Shown here in pieces: positions 17,230 to 25,886 of a stretch of 46,366 bases of DNA. The DNA comes from Opitutia bacterium (GTDB taxonomy: Bacteria > Verrucomicrobiota > Verrucomicrobiia > Opitutales > T3Sed10-336). Position 1 is the stretch's first letter. The number at the start of each line of letters is the position of its first letter. Position numbers and translations under genes: made by a program. The stretch lies in contig PXBO01000015.1 of the NCBI GenBank assembly GCA_003566885.1, positions 1 through 46,366 on the forward strand, given 5' to 3'. The notes under the pieces were generated by a model that had not been told where the DNA came from, ran no database searches, and saw nothing but the letters and a program-made list of their open reading frames with translations.

Positions 17230-18324
17230 TCACTCTGAATTGGGCAAACCGAGTTCCTCCAAATCCACCTCCATGGTGGCCAGGTCCTTGAACAGTCCGT
17301 ACAGCGGACTGTCGGTGCCGATGACCAGGGTGCTGTTGCCGCCCAGAATCGTTTCGTAACTTTCCAGGGTACGCAGGAACTGGTAGAAGTGAGGGTCCCG
17401 GTTGTAGGCTTCCGCGTAGGTCCGGGTGGCTTCCGCTTCGGCCTGACCCCGAATCCGCTCGGCCCTCTCCTGGGCCCGGCTGCTGATGGTGGCCAACTCG
17501 CGTTCCATTTCGCCCAGCCTCTCCTCCGACCGGCGCTGCCCGTGGGACCGAATCCCGGCGGAGATCTTGTTCAGCTCGGCGTTCATTTGAGCGAAAACGG
17601 TTTCCTCGATCTCGGTGGTGTAATTCAGTTGCTTGATCAGAATGTCCTGCAAATGAATCCCGAGATCGATGCGCCCCAGTTCCTCGCGCGCGGCGTCCAG
17701 AATGTGTTCGATGACCACCGGGCGACCGGCCAGGAAACGGCCTTCGGCGTCGCGCTCCAACTCCTCGACTTCGGCGCCGAGTGTGGCGAGTTCCTCCATC
17801 TCCAACTCGTCAAGGTCACCATCGTCCAGGGTTAACTCGAAATTTTCGTCTACTTCGAGGATCCGGTTACTGCTGCGAATGACCTGGTACAAATCGAATT
17901 GTCCGATCTGGTTGCGGACCGCTTCGTCGATAATGCTGAAAAGACGCTGGTCGGCGTTCGCTTCCGTATTGATGGCCTCGCGGAAACGTCGCGCATCCTC
18001 GATGCGCCACCGCGCGGTCACATCGATCTGCACCCGCTTGCGGTCGCGGGTGATGGCCGACGTCGCCGAACCGTCAAGACGCATCAGCCGTTTGTCGTAA
18101 ATCTGGACGCGGTAGTACGGCATCTTGAAATGCAGTCCGGCTTCGGTCACCGGTTCGGAGACCACTTCGCCGAAGCGGGTCACGACGGCCTGCTGCCACT
18201 CGTTGACAATAAAAAGGGAATTGACCAGCAGCAGCACAACGACCAGCACCAGCACCAGGCCCGCCACCACCGCAGTGGGGACATGGCCCGCTTTTTCTTT
18301 AAATCTATTCAATGTGTTTTTCAT
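17230..18324 (-). CDS. hflC: HflC-like SPFH membrane protease modulator
   Basis: With HflK it should form a large periplasm-facing membrane complex that encloses and modulates the FtsH protease. It is a 364-residue protein with a cytoplasmic N-terminus and one transmembrane helix (about 17-40). The SPFH/Band 7 domain (about 42-250) has the family start 'NEWQQAVVTRFGEVV', then GLHFKMP. A long coiled coil 'RAQERAERIRGQAEAEATR' and a C-terminal 'FYQFLRTLESYETILGGNST' segment follow, as in HflC. The oddity is an Asp/Glu-rich insertion of about 37 residues (158-194, e.g. LDDGDLDELEMEELATLGAE) inside the SPFH domain, which E. coli-type HflC lacks as far as I recall. The start overlaps the hflK stop by 4 nt, so translation is coupled. 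Confidence 0.93.
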   Translation of the reverse strand: MKNTLNRFKEKAGHVPTAVVAGLVLVLVVVLLLVNSLFIVNEWQQAVVTRFGEVVSEPVTEAGLHFKMPYYRVQIYDKRLMRLDGSATSAITRDRKRVQIDVTARWRIEDARRFREAINTEANADQRLFSIIDEAVRNQIGQFDLYQVIRSSNRILEVDENFELTLDDGDLDELEMEELATLGAEVEELERDAEGRFLAGRPVVIEHILDAAREELGRIDLGIHLQDILIKQLNYTTEIEETVFAQMNAELNKISAGIRSHGQRRSEERLGEMERELATISSRAQERAERIRGQAEAEATRTYAEAYNRDPHFYQFLRTLESYETILGGNSTLVIGTDSPLYGLFKDLATMEVDLEELGLPNSE

Positions 18325-19277
18325 CGGTTGGCCTCCCGCAGGTTGATGTGAGGCAGAAGGGACTGCATTTCCTGGTCGATGACAATGACCTCGCGCAGTT
18401 CGGGCACGAGTTGTTCCATAGTCTCCAAATACAAACGGCGACGGGTAACGTTCGGCGCCAGTTCGTATGCCTCAACGGTATCGATAAAACGCTGGGCCTC
18501 CCCTCGCGCGACGTTGGTTCGCCTCTGAAGGAAACCCTCCGCCTCGAGAACCAATCGTTCCGCCGCACCTCGAGCCCGGGGAACGCGCTCTTCGTACTCG
18601 CGGGACGCTTCCTCGAAGAACCGCTGCGCGTCCTGTTCGGCGCGGTTCAGGTCGTTAAAGGCATCGATTACCGGCACGGGCGGCTCGACCTGAGTCAGGT
18701 TGACGGCGGTCACGTGGATTCCCATTTCGAACTGGTCGACATATTCCTGGATCAATTCACGGGCGCGAACCTGAATCTCGGCCCGGCCGACGGTCAGAAT
18801 CGGAATACTGGCGCGGTCCCCCATCACTTCCCGCATCACCGACTGCGCGATGTCGCGCAGCGTGTCCTCGGGATCCTTCACGTTAAAGAGGAATTCCTCC
18901 GGGTAGCGGCGGCTGAACTGCACGGCCCAACTGGCGCGCACGATGTTCAGGTCCCCGGTCAGCATGGAGCTTTCCTCTTCATACCCCCGGGTGACTATTC
19001 CGGCCCGGCTCTGAGTGCGGTAACCAAACTCCTGCACATCGACCGTCTGGGTGCGAACCTTGTAGACCTGGTCGATCGGATAAGGGAGCTTGAAGTGCAG
19101 TCCGGGACCGGTGGTTTGCAGGTGCCGGCCGAAGCGCAGGACAACACCCTGCTCGTCGGTATCGACCTGGTAAAACACGGTCAAGGCGGCCACCACGATC
19201 AGGGCGGCCACCGGTATCCAGACAAGCTTCGCGAGCGGAAGGTCGATCTGGCGTCCATCTGGTAAATCAATTTTCAT
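18321..19277 (-). CDS. hflK: HflK-like SPFH membrane protease modulator
   Basis: Partner of HflC in the HflKC complex regulating FtsH. From the ATG at 19277, which has AGGA about 8 nt upstream, it has 318 residues. It has a short charged N-terminus, one transmembrane helix ('LVWIPVAALIVVAALTVFY', about 18-36), and an SPFH domain opening with 'DTDEQGVVLRFGRHLQTTGP' and GLHFKLPYPID. The coiled-coil region has 'AEQDAQRFFEEASREYEERV', and the end 'RRRLYLETMEQLVPELREVI' is typical of HflK. It is shorter than E. coli HflK and lacks its long Gly-rich N-terminal tail; this is common in other phyla. It is the first gene of the hflK-hflC-dgt run and is divergent from ubiB across about 155 bp that should hold both promoters. 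Confidence 0.93.
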   Translation of the reverse strand: MKIDLPDGRQIDLPLAKLVWIPVAALIVVAALTVFYQVDTDEQGVVLRFGRHLQTTGPGLHFKLPYPIDQVYKVRTQTVDVQEFGYRTQSRAGIVTRGYEEESSMLTGDLNIVRASWAVQFSRRYPEEFLFNVKDPEDTLRDIAQSVMREVMGDRASIPILTVGRAEIQVRARELIQEYVDQFEMGIHVTAVNLTQVEPPVPVIDAFNDLNRAEQDAQRFFEEASREYEERVPRARGAAERLVLEAEGFLQRRTNVARGEAQRFIDTVEAYELAPNVTRRRLYLETMEQLVPELREVIVIDQEMQSLLPHINLREANR

Positions 19278-19433
19278 AGGCGTTCCTGGAAAAAGAACCA
19301 CCTCAACGCATCCGGCTGAGGGTTTCAAGGGGAAACGTCATTCGGGGTCGATCACTGCGCCCGTCGCTGCGATTCCCATTGCCGCCCGCCCGCCAATTTG
19401 GCTAACCTCTGCCAGAATCAACGGAAAATCGTT

Positions 19434-21131
19434 ATGTCTTTTTATTCCTATGGAGCCCTCAGCCGCACCTACCATCACGTTCAACGCTACCGCGAGGTAA
19501 TCACCGTCTTCCTCAAGTACGGATTCGACGAGTTTCGGCAACTGGTGCAGGCCAATCGTTACCTCGGCTCCGCTCTGCGTCTGAACCGGCGCCGAAAAAG
19601 GGGGAAGGCGGCCGCCGAACGCTCGCGCCCGGTGCGGTTGCGCCTGGCCTTGCAGGACCTGGGACCCACTTTCGTCAAGATGGGCCAGATTCTGGCCACG
19701 CGGGCCGATCTCATCCCCGAGGAGTACCTCGAGGAGCTGCACAAACTGGAAGACGAGGTGCCGGCCGTGCCGTATTCCGAGATTAAGGACCGGATCGAGC
19801 AGGAGCTGGGCGCCCGGTTGAACACCCTCTTTGCCGAATTCGACAAGGAACCCCTGGCCGCCGCCTCCATCGCCCAGATCCACAAAGCGCGTCTGGCTTC
19901 GGGCGAACGGGTGGTGGTCAAAGTCCAGCGACCGGGCCTGCGCCAGCAGATCGAGACCGACCTGGAAATCATGGAAACCCTCGCCGGCCTGATGGAAAAG
20001 CACGTGGAGGGCTGGAGCGTCCACCAGCCTACCCGGATCATCCGGCAAATGTCGCACATGCTGCGCAAAGAACTCGATTTCCACATCGAAGCCTCCCACA
20101 TCCAGCGGTTTCGTCATCAATTCCGCGGCAACTCTACCGTGCACGTGCCCGAGGTTTTCAGCGCGCTTTCAAGCGAAAAAGTGCTCACCATGGAATTCCT
20201 CGACGGCATCAAGGCCACCAAATTGGAGCTGTTGCAGGAAAAGGGCTACGACCTGCGTCGAATCGCCCACGAGACGGCGGAACTGATGATGAAACAAATC
20301 TTCGAGCACGGTTTTTTCCACGCCGATCCGCACGCGGGGAACCTTTTCGTCCTGCCCGACCAGAAAATCGCTTTCATAGATTTTGGAATGATGGGCCTGA
20401 TGAATCTCACCTTGCGGGAGCAATTCGCCGATCTGCTTTTCCATATCGCCCGCCACGACGAGTCCGCCGCCACCGACTCCCTGCTCAAGTTGACTTCTTC
20501 CCAACGTCCTCCCGAGCGCGCTCCCCTGGAATCCGACGTGGCCGAATTCATGACGCTACATTTCTATAAGCCGATCGGAGAAATGAGCTTCGGTCGCCTG
20601 CTGCAGGAATTGCTGCATAAAACCACCCTGCACGGTCTGCGCATCCCGATGGGGATTTTCCTGCTGATCAAAGCCGTCGCCACTTTCGAGAGCGTCGTTC
20701 GCGAACTCGACCCTGAATTCGACATCCTCAAGGAAACCAAACCCTACGTCCGCCGGATGCGGCTCAATCGCACCCGGCCCTCGCGCCTCACCCGGAACCT
20801 GGTGGATTCCGGCCTGAGCGCTCTCGAGTTCATCAAGGACCTTCCGGAAGACCTGCGAACCCTGGTGCGTGCCGTGGAACTCGGCAAGGCCCGCCTCGCC
20901 TTCGAGCACCACGGCCTCGGGCCTCTCATCCAGGGGCTGGAACGCGTCAGCAATCGAATCGCCTTCGCCATCGTGCTGGCGGCCCTGATCGTGGGCTCCT
21001 CACTCATGGTCCACGCCCGGTTGCCGCCCACCTGGAACGATATCCCCATCATCGGCCTGGTCGGTTTCCTGCTGGCGGCGGTGATGGGCTTCGGATTGCT
21101 CGTGTCCATCATTCGACACGGAAAAATGTAG
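19434..21131 (+). CDS. ubiB: UbiB/ABC1/ADCK-family atypical kinase-like ATPase
   Basis: A member of the UbiB family, known to support quinone and isoprenoid-lipid metabolism at the membrane. The 565-residue protein carries the family signatures: KMGQ (82-85) in 'LGPTFVKMGQILATRADLIP', the Ala-rich loop 'PLAAASIAQIHKARL', Lys163 in VVVKVQRPGL, the catalytic-loop equivalent FFHADPHAGNLFV (about 294-306), and the metal-binding AFIDFGMMG. Two C-terminal transmembrane helices, 'AFAIVLAALIVGSSLMV' and 'VGFLLAAVMGFGLLVSII', are typical. The ATG at 19434 was chosen over an in-frame TTG at 19398. It is the first gene of a plus-strand run with pckG 33 bp downstream. Which quinone pathway it serves is not visible; no ubi or men gene is nearby. 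Confidence 0.93.
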   Translation: MSFYSYGALSRTYHHVQRYREVITVFLKYGFDEFRQLVQANRYLGSALRLNRRRKRGKAAAERSRPVRLRLALQDLGPTFVKMGQILATRADLIPEEYLEELHKLEDEVPAVPYSEIKDRIEQELGARLNTLFAEFDKEPLAAASIAQIHKARLASGERVVVKVQRPGLRQQIETDLEIMETLAGLMEKHVEGWSVHQPTRIIRQMSHMLRKELDFHIEASHIQRFRHQFRGNSTVHVPEVFSALSSEKVLTMEFLDGIKATKLELLQEKGYDLRRIAHETAELMMKQIFEHGFFHADPHAGNLFVLPDQKIAFIDFGMMGLMNLTLREQFADLLFHIARHDESAATDSLLKLTSSQRPPERAPLESDVAEFMTLHFYKPIGEMSFGRLLQELLHKTTLHGLRIPMGIFLLIKAVATFESVVRELDPEFDILKETKPYVRRMRLNRTRPSRLTRNLVDSGLSALEFIKDLPEDLRTLVRAVELGKARLAFEHHGLGPLIQGLERVSNRIAFAIVLAALIVGSSLMVHARLPPTWNDIPIIGLVGFLLAAVMGFGLLVSIIRHGKM

Positions 21132-21163
21132 CGATTTAATCCAGTCACGCCACGTTCGTTGAA

Positions 21164-23011
21164 ATGAAGATCACCGCCATAACCGCACCGGGCCAGAAGA
21201 ACGTCAACGAATGGGTCAACCGCGTCGCCGCCCTGTGTCAGCCGGACGAAATCCACTGGTGCGATGGCTCCGTCGAGGAAAACGAGCGCCTTTGCGGGCA
21301 AATGGTGGAATCCGGAACCTTTATCCGGCTCGATCCCGAAAAGCGTCCCAACAGCTTCTGCTGCCGCTCCGACCCGGACGACGTCGCCCGGGTGGAAGAC
21401 CACACCTATATTTGCAGCTTGCGCAAAGGGGATGCCGGACCCACCAACAACTGGCGCGAGCCCCGCGGCATGAAGCGGGAATTGATGGAGTTGTTCGATG
21501 GGTGCATGCGCGGCCGCACGCTCTACGTCATTCCCTTCAGCATGGGTCCGATCGGCTCGCCCATGGCGCAAATCGGGGTACAGGTCACCGATTCCCCCTA
21601 TGTCGTTGTCAACATGCGTCTGATGACGCGAATCGGTAAAGCGGTGCTGGAAAGGTTGGGGAAAGGTCCTTTCGTTCCCTGCCTGCACACCGTGGGCGCG
21701 CCGGTACAGCCTGGAGAGACGGACGTCCCCTGGCCGTGCAACAAAAAAACCAAATACATCGTTCACTTCCCGGAAGAACGCTCCATCTGGTCCTATGGCA
21801 GCGGCTACGGAGGCAATGCGTTGTTGGGAAAAAAATGCCTGGCCTTGCGCATCGCCTCGGTCATGGCACGCGAAGAGGGGTGGCTGGCGGAACACATGCT
21901 CATCCTCGGAGTGGAGTCACCGGAAGGGAAAAAGACCTACGTCGCGGCCGCTTTTCCCAGCGCCTGCGGCAAAACCAATTTCGCGATGCTCATCCCGCCC
22001 GAGCCCCTCAACGGCTGGAAAATCACCACCGTGGGAGACGACATCGCCTGGATCAAACCGGGCAAGGACGGACGCCTGCATGCCATCAATCCGGAAGCCG
22101 GTTTTTTCGGCGTGGCCCCGGGAACCTCGGTAAAATCGAATCCCAACGCCATGGCCTCCATCGAAGCGAACACCATCTTCACCAACGTCGCGCTGACGCC
22201 CGACGGGGATGTTTGGTGGGAGGGGATGACCGACGAACCGCCGCCCGAACTCATCGACTGGAGAGGCGAACCCTGGACCCGCGACTGCGGTCGCCTGGCC
22301 GCGCACCCCAACGCCCGCTTCACCGCGCCCGCCTCGCAGTGCCCCTGTATCGACCCGCAATGGGAAAACCCCAAGGGCGTGCCCATCAGCGCCCTTGTTT
22401 TCGGCGGCCGGCGCTCGGTCACCGTGCCTCTCGTCTCGCAGGCGTTCAACTGGTCTCACGGCGTCTACCTCGGCGCCACCATGGGTTCCGAGAAAACCGC
22501 CGCGGCCGCGGGTTCCGTGGGCGACGTTCGCAACGACCCCATGGCCATGCTGCCGTTCTGCGGCTACCACATGGGCGACTATTTCAATCACTGGCTCAAC
22601 GTGGGACGCAACCTGCCCAACCCGCCCCGCATCTTCATGGTCAACTGGTTTCGCAAGGGACGTGACGGCAAATTCCTCTGGCCCGGATTCGGCGAAAACA
22701 TGCGTGTGCTCAAGTGGATCGTGCAGCGCGCCCACGGGCGAGCCTACGCCCTGGAATGCCCCCTCGGCTGGATCCCCCGCTACAAGGATCTCGACTGGAC
22801 CGGCCTGGACGACTTTCCCTTCGAACGGTTCGAAGCGTTGATGTCGGTGGACCGCAAACTCTGGATGGCGGAGGTGCACCAGCACGAGAGTTTCTTTCTT
22901 CGGCTTTACGACCGCCTGCCCAAGGAATTCACCAGCGAGCGTGAACTTCTGATCTCGCGTCTCTGGCGCTCACCTGAAGTATGGCACCTCGCCAGCGAGA
23001 TCCACGAATAA
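21164..23011 (+). CDS. pckG: GTP-dependent phosphoenolpyruvate carboxykinase
   Basis: Interconverts oxaloacetate plus GTP with phosphoenolpyruvate, CO2 and GDP, the entry to gluconeogenesis. The length of 615 residues fits the GTP class (the ATP class is about 530). The P-loop-like kinase motif FPSACGKTN spans 264-272 with the class-specific reactive Cys268. Other conserved stretches are '[20 protein letters not shown]' (substrate loop), '[20 protein letters not shown]', '[13 protein letters not shown]' and the guanine-binding 'FMVNWFRKG' region. The Omega-loop lid region lies near 'SEKTAAAAG'. Nothing is missing. It is sandwiched between ubiB (33 bp upstream) and the permease gene, whose ATG directly follows the stop. 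It implies growth on organic acids or amino acids needing gluconeogenesis. Confidence 0.97.
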   Translation: MKITAITAPGQKNVNEWVNRVAALCQPDEIHWCDGSVEENERLCGQMVESGTFIRLDPEKRPNSFCCRSDPDDVARVEDHTYICSLRKGDAGPTNNWREPRGMKRELMELFDGCMRGRTLYVIPFSMGPIGSPMAQIGVQVTDSPYVVVNMRLMTRIGKAVLERLGKGPFVPCLHTVGAPVQPGETDVPWPCNKKTKYIVHFPEERSIWSYGSGYGGNALLGKKCLALRIASVMAREEGWLAEHMLILGVESPEGKKTYVAAAFPSACGKTNFAMLIPPEPLNGWKITTVGDDIAWIKPGKDGRLHAINPEAGFFGVAPGTSVKSNPNAMASIEANTIFTNVALTPDGDVWWEGMTDEPPPELIDWRGEPWTRDCGRLAAHPNARFTAPASQCPCIDPQWENPKGVPISALVFGGRRSVTVPLVSQAFNWSHGVYLGATMGSEKTAAAAGSVGDVRNDPMAMLPFCGYHMGDYFNHWLNVGRNLPNPPRIFMVNWFRKGRDGKFLWPGFGENMRVLKWIVQRAHGRAYALECPLGWIPRYKDLDWTGLDDFPFERFEALMSVDRKLWMAEVHQHESFFLRLYDRLPKEFTSERELLISRLWRSPEVWHLASEIHE

Positions 23012-24706
23012 ATGTCGCGATCCTTTTCCATTGCCATTTTCGCCTTCACCGGGACGTTCTTCGCCGCCTTTTTCGTCTGGCCCATCTGGCAAATCCTTCA
23101 GGGTGCGGTCATCGATGCCGACGGCAAGATCACCCTGGCCTACATTCTCGAGGTCTTCGCCAACCCCATCTACCTGGAGGGACTCCGCAACGCCTTCATG
23201 ATGGGCGTTTTCTCCACCCTGCTCTCGTTTCTCATCGCCATGCCCCTGGCCTTCCTCGCCGATCGTTACGCCTTTCCCGGCAAAGCCCTGCTGACCGCGC
23301 TCGTCCTGATCCCCATCATCCTGCCGCCGTTCGTCGGAGCCATGGGCATCAAACAGATGCTGGGCCAATACGGCGCAGTCAACGCTCTGCTGACGCACGC
23401 CGGCCTGCTGACCGACGGCGCCACCATCGACTGGCTGGGCCGCGGGCGTTTCTGGGGGGTGGTGATCATGAACGCCCTGCACCTCTACCCCATCTTTTTC
23501 CTCAACCTGGTGGCGGCCCTCGCCAACGTCGATCCGGCGATGGAGGAAGCGGCCGAGAATCTCGGCTGCCGCGGCTTCCGGCGATTTCGCCGGGTGACCT
23601 ACCCGCTGATCCGGCCGGGTATTTTCGCCGGCGGCACCATCGTTTTCATCTGGTCTTTCACCGAACTGGGCGTGCCCCTGATCTTCGATTACACCCGCGT
23701 GACGTCGGTGCAGATTTTCGCCGGGATTCGCGACATCGGCGCCAACCCGTTTCCCTTTGCGCTGGTCATCGTCATCCTGCTTTTCACCCTTCTCTTTTAC
23801 GCCCTGGGCAAAGGATTCTTCGGCAAAGCCCATCACGCCATGATGGCCCGGGCCACCGTGGCGCGCCCGCCCCGGCGCCTCTCCCCGGCGGCGTCCTGGG
23901 CGTGCAGCGCGATATTTCTCGGAGTGACCCTGATCGCGGTTTTGCCTCACCTGGGGGTTCTATTTATTTCCTTCTCGCAGGACTGGTATGCCACGGTCCT
24001 GCCCGACTCCTGGACGCTGGAAAACTACGAACTGGCGCTGGGACACTCCCTCACCGTTTCCTCGATCGGAAACAGCCTCAAATACGCCAGCCTCTCGGCC
24101 ATCGTCGACATCGTCCTGGGCGTTTGCATCGCCTACGTGGTGGTGCGCACCCGTCTGCCCGGCCGTCACATTCTCGACTCGGTCGCCATGCTGCCGCTCG
24201 CCATCCCGGGCATTGTCATCGCCTTCGGTTACCTGGCCATGAGTCGCGAAGGCAAGTTCTTCAGCTTTCTCAACCCCCTGGAAGACCCCACCATTCTGCT
24301 GGTGATCGCCTACGCGGTCCGGCGCCTGCCCTTCATGGTCCGGGCCGCCGCGGCCGGGTTTCAGCAGACCAGCGAAGAATACGAGGAAGCCGCCCGCAAC
24401 CTCGGTTGCCCGCCGGCGAAGGCGGTTATCAAGATTACCCTTCCCCTCATCAGCGCCAATATCCTGGCGGGCGCCTTGCTCTGTTTCTCCTTTGCCATGC
24501 TTGAAGTATCCGACTCTCTGATACTCGCGCAACAACAGGGCTTTTACCCGATCACCAAGGCGATCTACGAACTGTTTCAACTGATGGGAGACGGCCGATT
24601 CCTGGCTTCGGCCCTGGGCGTCTGGGCGATGCTTTTCCTCGCCGTCACCATCGTCGCGGCAAACACCCTGCTGGGAAAACGTTTCGGCGCCATATTCCGA
24701 TTCTGA
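23012..24706 (+). CDS. Fused two-module ABC transporter permease (FbpB/ThiP type)
   Basis: An integral membrane permease of 564 residues with two homologous halves of about six transmembrane helices each, as in ferric-iron (FbpB/SfuB) and thiamine (ThiP) importers. Each half has the EAA loop that contacts the ATPase: 'EEAAENLGCRGFRRFRRVTY' near 178-197 and 'EEAARNLGCPPAKAVIKIT' near 458-476. Its start codon abuts the pckG stop without a gap, so expression is coupled to pckG. Neither a periplasmic binding protein nor an ATPase gene lies nearby, so it must use components encoded elsewhere. The substrate cannot be deduced; iron, thiamine and phosphonate/2-aminoethylphosphonate importers all use this architecture. 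The fused form and loop spacing are seen directly; import direction follows from the family. Confidence 0.88.
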   Translation: MSRSFSIAIFAFTGTFFAAFFVWPIWQILQGAVIDADGKITLAYILEVFANPIYLEGLRNAFMMGVFSTLLSFLIAMPLAFLADRYAFPGKALLTALVLIPIILPPFVGAMGIKQMLGQYGAVNALLTHAGLLTDGATIDWLGRGRFWGVVIMNALHLYPIFFLNLVAALANVDPAMEEAAENLGCRGFRRFRRVTYPLIRPGIFAGGTIVFIWSFTELGVPLIFDYTRVTSVQIFAGIRDIGANPFPFALVIVILLFTLLFYALGKGFFGKAHHAMMARATVARPPRRLSPAASWACSAIFLGVTLIAVLPHLGVLFISFSQDWYATVLPDSWTLENYELALGHSLTVSSIGNSLKYASLSAIVDIVLGVCIAYVVVRTRLPGRHILDSVAMLPLAIPGIVIAFGYLAMSREGKFFSFLNPLEDPTILLVIAYAVRRLPFMVRAAAAGFQQTSEEYEEAARNLGCPPAKAVIKITLPLISANILAGALLCFSFAMLEVSDSLILAQQQGFYPITKAIYELFQLMGDGRFLASALGVWAMLFLAVTIVAANTLLGKRFGAIFRF

Positions 24707-24709
24707 CCG

Positions 24710-25840
24710 ATGAACCTCCTCCATCGCTATATCTTCAAAAGCCTCCTGGCGGCCAGCTTGCTCGCCGTCGGGATCTTCGCCTTCCTGCTGATCGTGGGCA
24801 ACGTGCTGAAGGATGTTATCGGATTGCTCACCGACGGCCAGCTCAGCTTCCCCCTGTTTTTCCGTCTGCTTTCCCTGCTCGTTCCCTACGTGATCGCCTA
24901 CGCGCTCCCCCTGGGCATCCTTACCGGCGTATTGCTGGTGCTGGGACGCCTTTCCGCCCAGCGGGAAATCACCGCCATGCGTTCGGCCGGCATCAGCTTG
25001 CTCCAAATATCGGCTCCGGTGTTCTTCCTTGGGGTTTTAGGGGTCGCTTTCTCCGTGACCATCAACTTCTACTACGCTCCGAACGCCCGCGCCCAATACC
25101 GGGAAGACCTCAGCCAATCCATCCGCGAGAATCCGCTCAACTACCTGGTGCAAGGCCGCTTCGTCAGGGACTTTCCCGGATACGTGATTTACGTCGGGGA
25201 AAAGCGCGAAAACGAGTTGCGGGATCTGTGGCTTTGGGAACTCGGTGAAGGGCGCATGGTTTCGCGTTTTCTGCACGCCGAGGAAGCGGTCCTCGACTAC
25301 GAGGAAGCCACCGAATCAATCCTCCTCATCCTGAGGGAAGTGTACGCCGAAATCCGCAGCGAGAGCGACCTTGAGGATTTGCGCGAGGGGCGCCCGGCGC
25401 CGTCGATCCAGCAGACCGCGATACGCCTGCCCCTGCGTGATATTCTGGGAGGAAGGGCTCGCTCCAAGCGTTTGGGAGACATGACATTCAACGAAATCGT
25501 CACCGCTCGCCGCGAACATCAGGCAACCGAGCCGGGAGCAGACCATTTCGCACAACTGATCCGCATTCAGCTCAGCATTCAGGAACGGTTCGCGATGGCA
25601 TTCTCGGTTCTTTCGCTCGCCTTGTTGGCAGTGCCTCTGGGCATCCGCATCCAGCGCAAAGAAACGTCATCCAATCTGGTAATCGCCCTTTGCCTGGCCA
25701 TGGTCTTCTACTTTCTCGTGATCGCCGTCGGTTGGTTCGAGACTCGACCCGGCCTGCGCCCCGACATTCTGGTGTGGTTCCCCAATCTCCTTTTCCAGGC
25801 CGTCGGAATCTGGATGTTCCTGCGCATAGAACGCCTGTGA
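24710..25840 (+). CDS. LptF/LptG-family LPS export permease
   Basis: An inner-membrane component of the Lpt machine that extracts lipopolysaccharide and hands it to the periplasmic bridge. The 376-residue protein has the family layout: an N-terminal amphipathic helix then TM1 ('LHRYIFKSLLAASLLAVGIF'), TM2-3 with 'YALPLGILTGVLLVLGRLSA' and 'EITAMRSAGISLLQISAP', a periplasmic beta-jellyroll of about 150 residues (about 120-280), then three C-terminal helices. The ERFAMAFSVLSLALLAVPLG stretch is typical. The 'REITAMRSAG' coupling segment that contacts LptB is intact. It begins 3 bp after the permease stop. Only one such gene is here; the partner LptF or LptG must be elsewhere, and which of the two this is cannot be decided. 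Confidence 0.9.
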   Translation: MNLLHRYIFKSLLAASLLAVGIFAFLLIVGNVLKDVIGLLTDGQLSFPLFFRLLSLLVPYVIAYALPLGILTGVLLVLGRLSAQREITAMRSAGISLLQISAPVFFLGVLGVAFSVTINFYYAPNARAQYREDLSQSIRENPLNYLVQGRFVRDFPGYVIYVGEKRENELRDLWLWELGEGRMVSRFLHAEEAVLDYEEATESILLILREVYAEIRSESDLEDLREGRPAPSIQQTAIRLPLRDILGGRARSKRLGDMTFNEIVTARREHQATEPGADHFAQLIRIQLSIQERFAMAFSVLSLALLAVPLGIRIQRKETSSNLVIALCLAMVFYFLVIAVGWFETRPGLRPDILVWFPNLLFQAVGIWMFLRIERL

Positions 25841-25845
25841 CTCTT

Positions 25846-25886
25846 GAATCTCAAATCTCAAATTTGAAATTTGAGATCTGAGATTC
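25846..25886. repeat. AT-rich 41-nt palindrome, copy 1
   Basis: Two 20-nt arms around a central G, with a single mismatch (GAATCTCAAATCTCAAATTT and its inverse). It fills the 44-bp gap between the convergent lptF-like and SpoIIE genes and overlaps the latter's stop. It could act as a shared transcript-end hairpin, although it lacks a GC-rich stem. A 24-nt stretch (25851-25874) is identical to 35198-35221. Confidence 0.85.
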
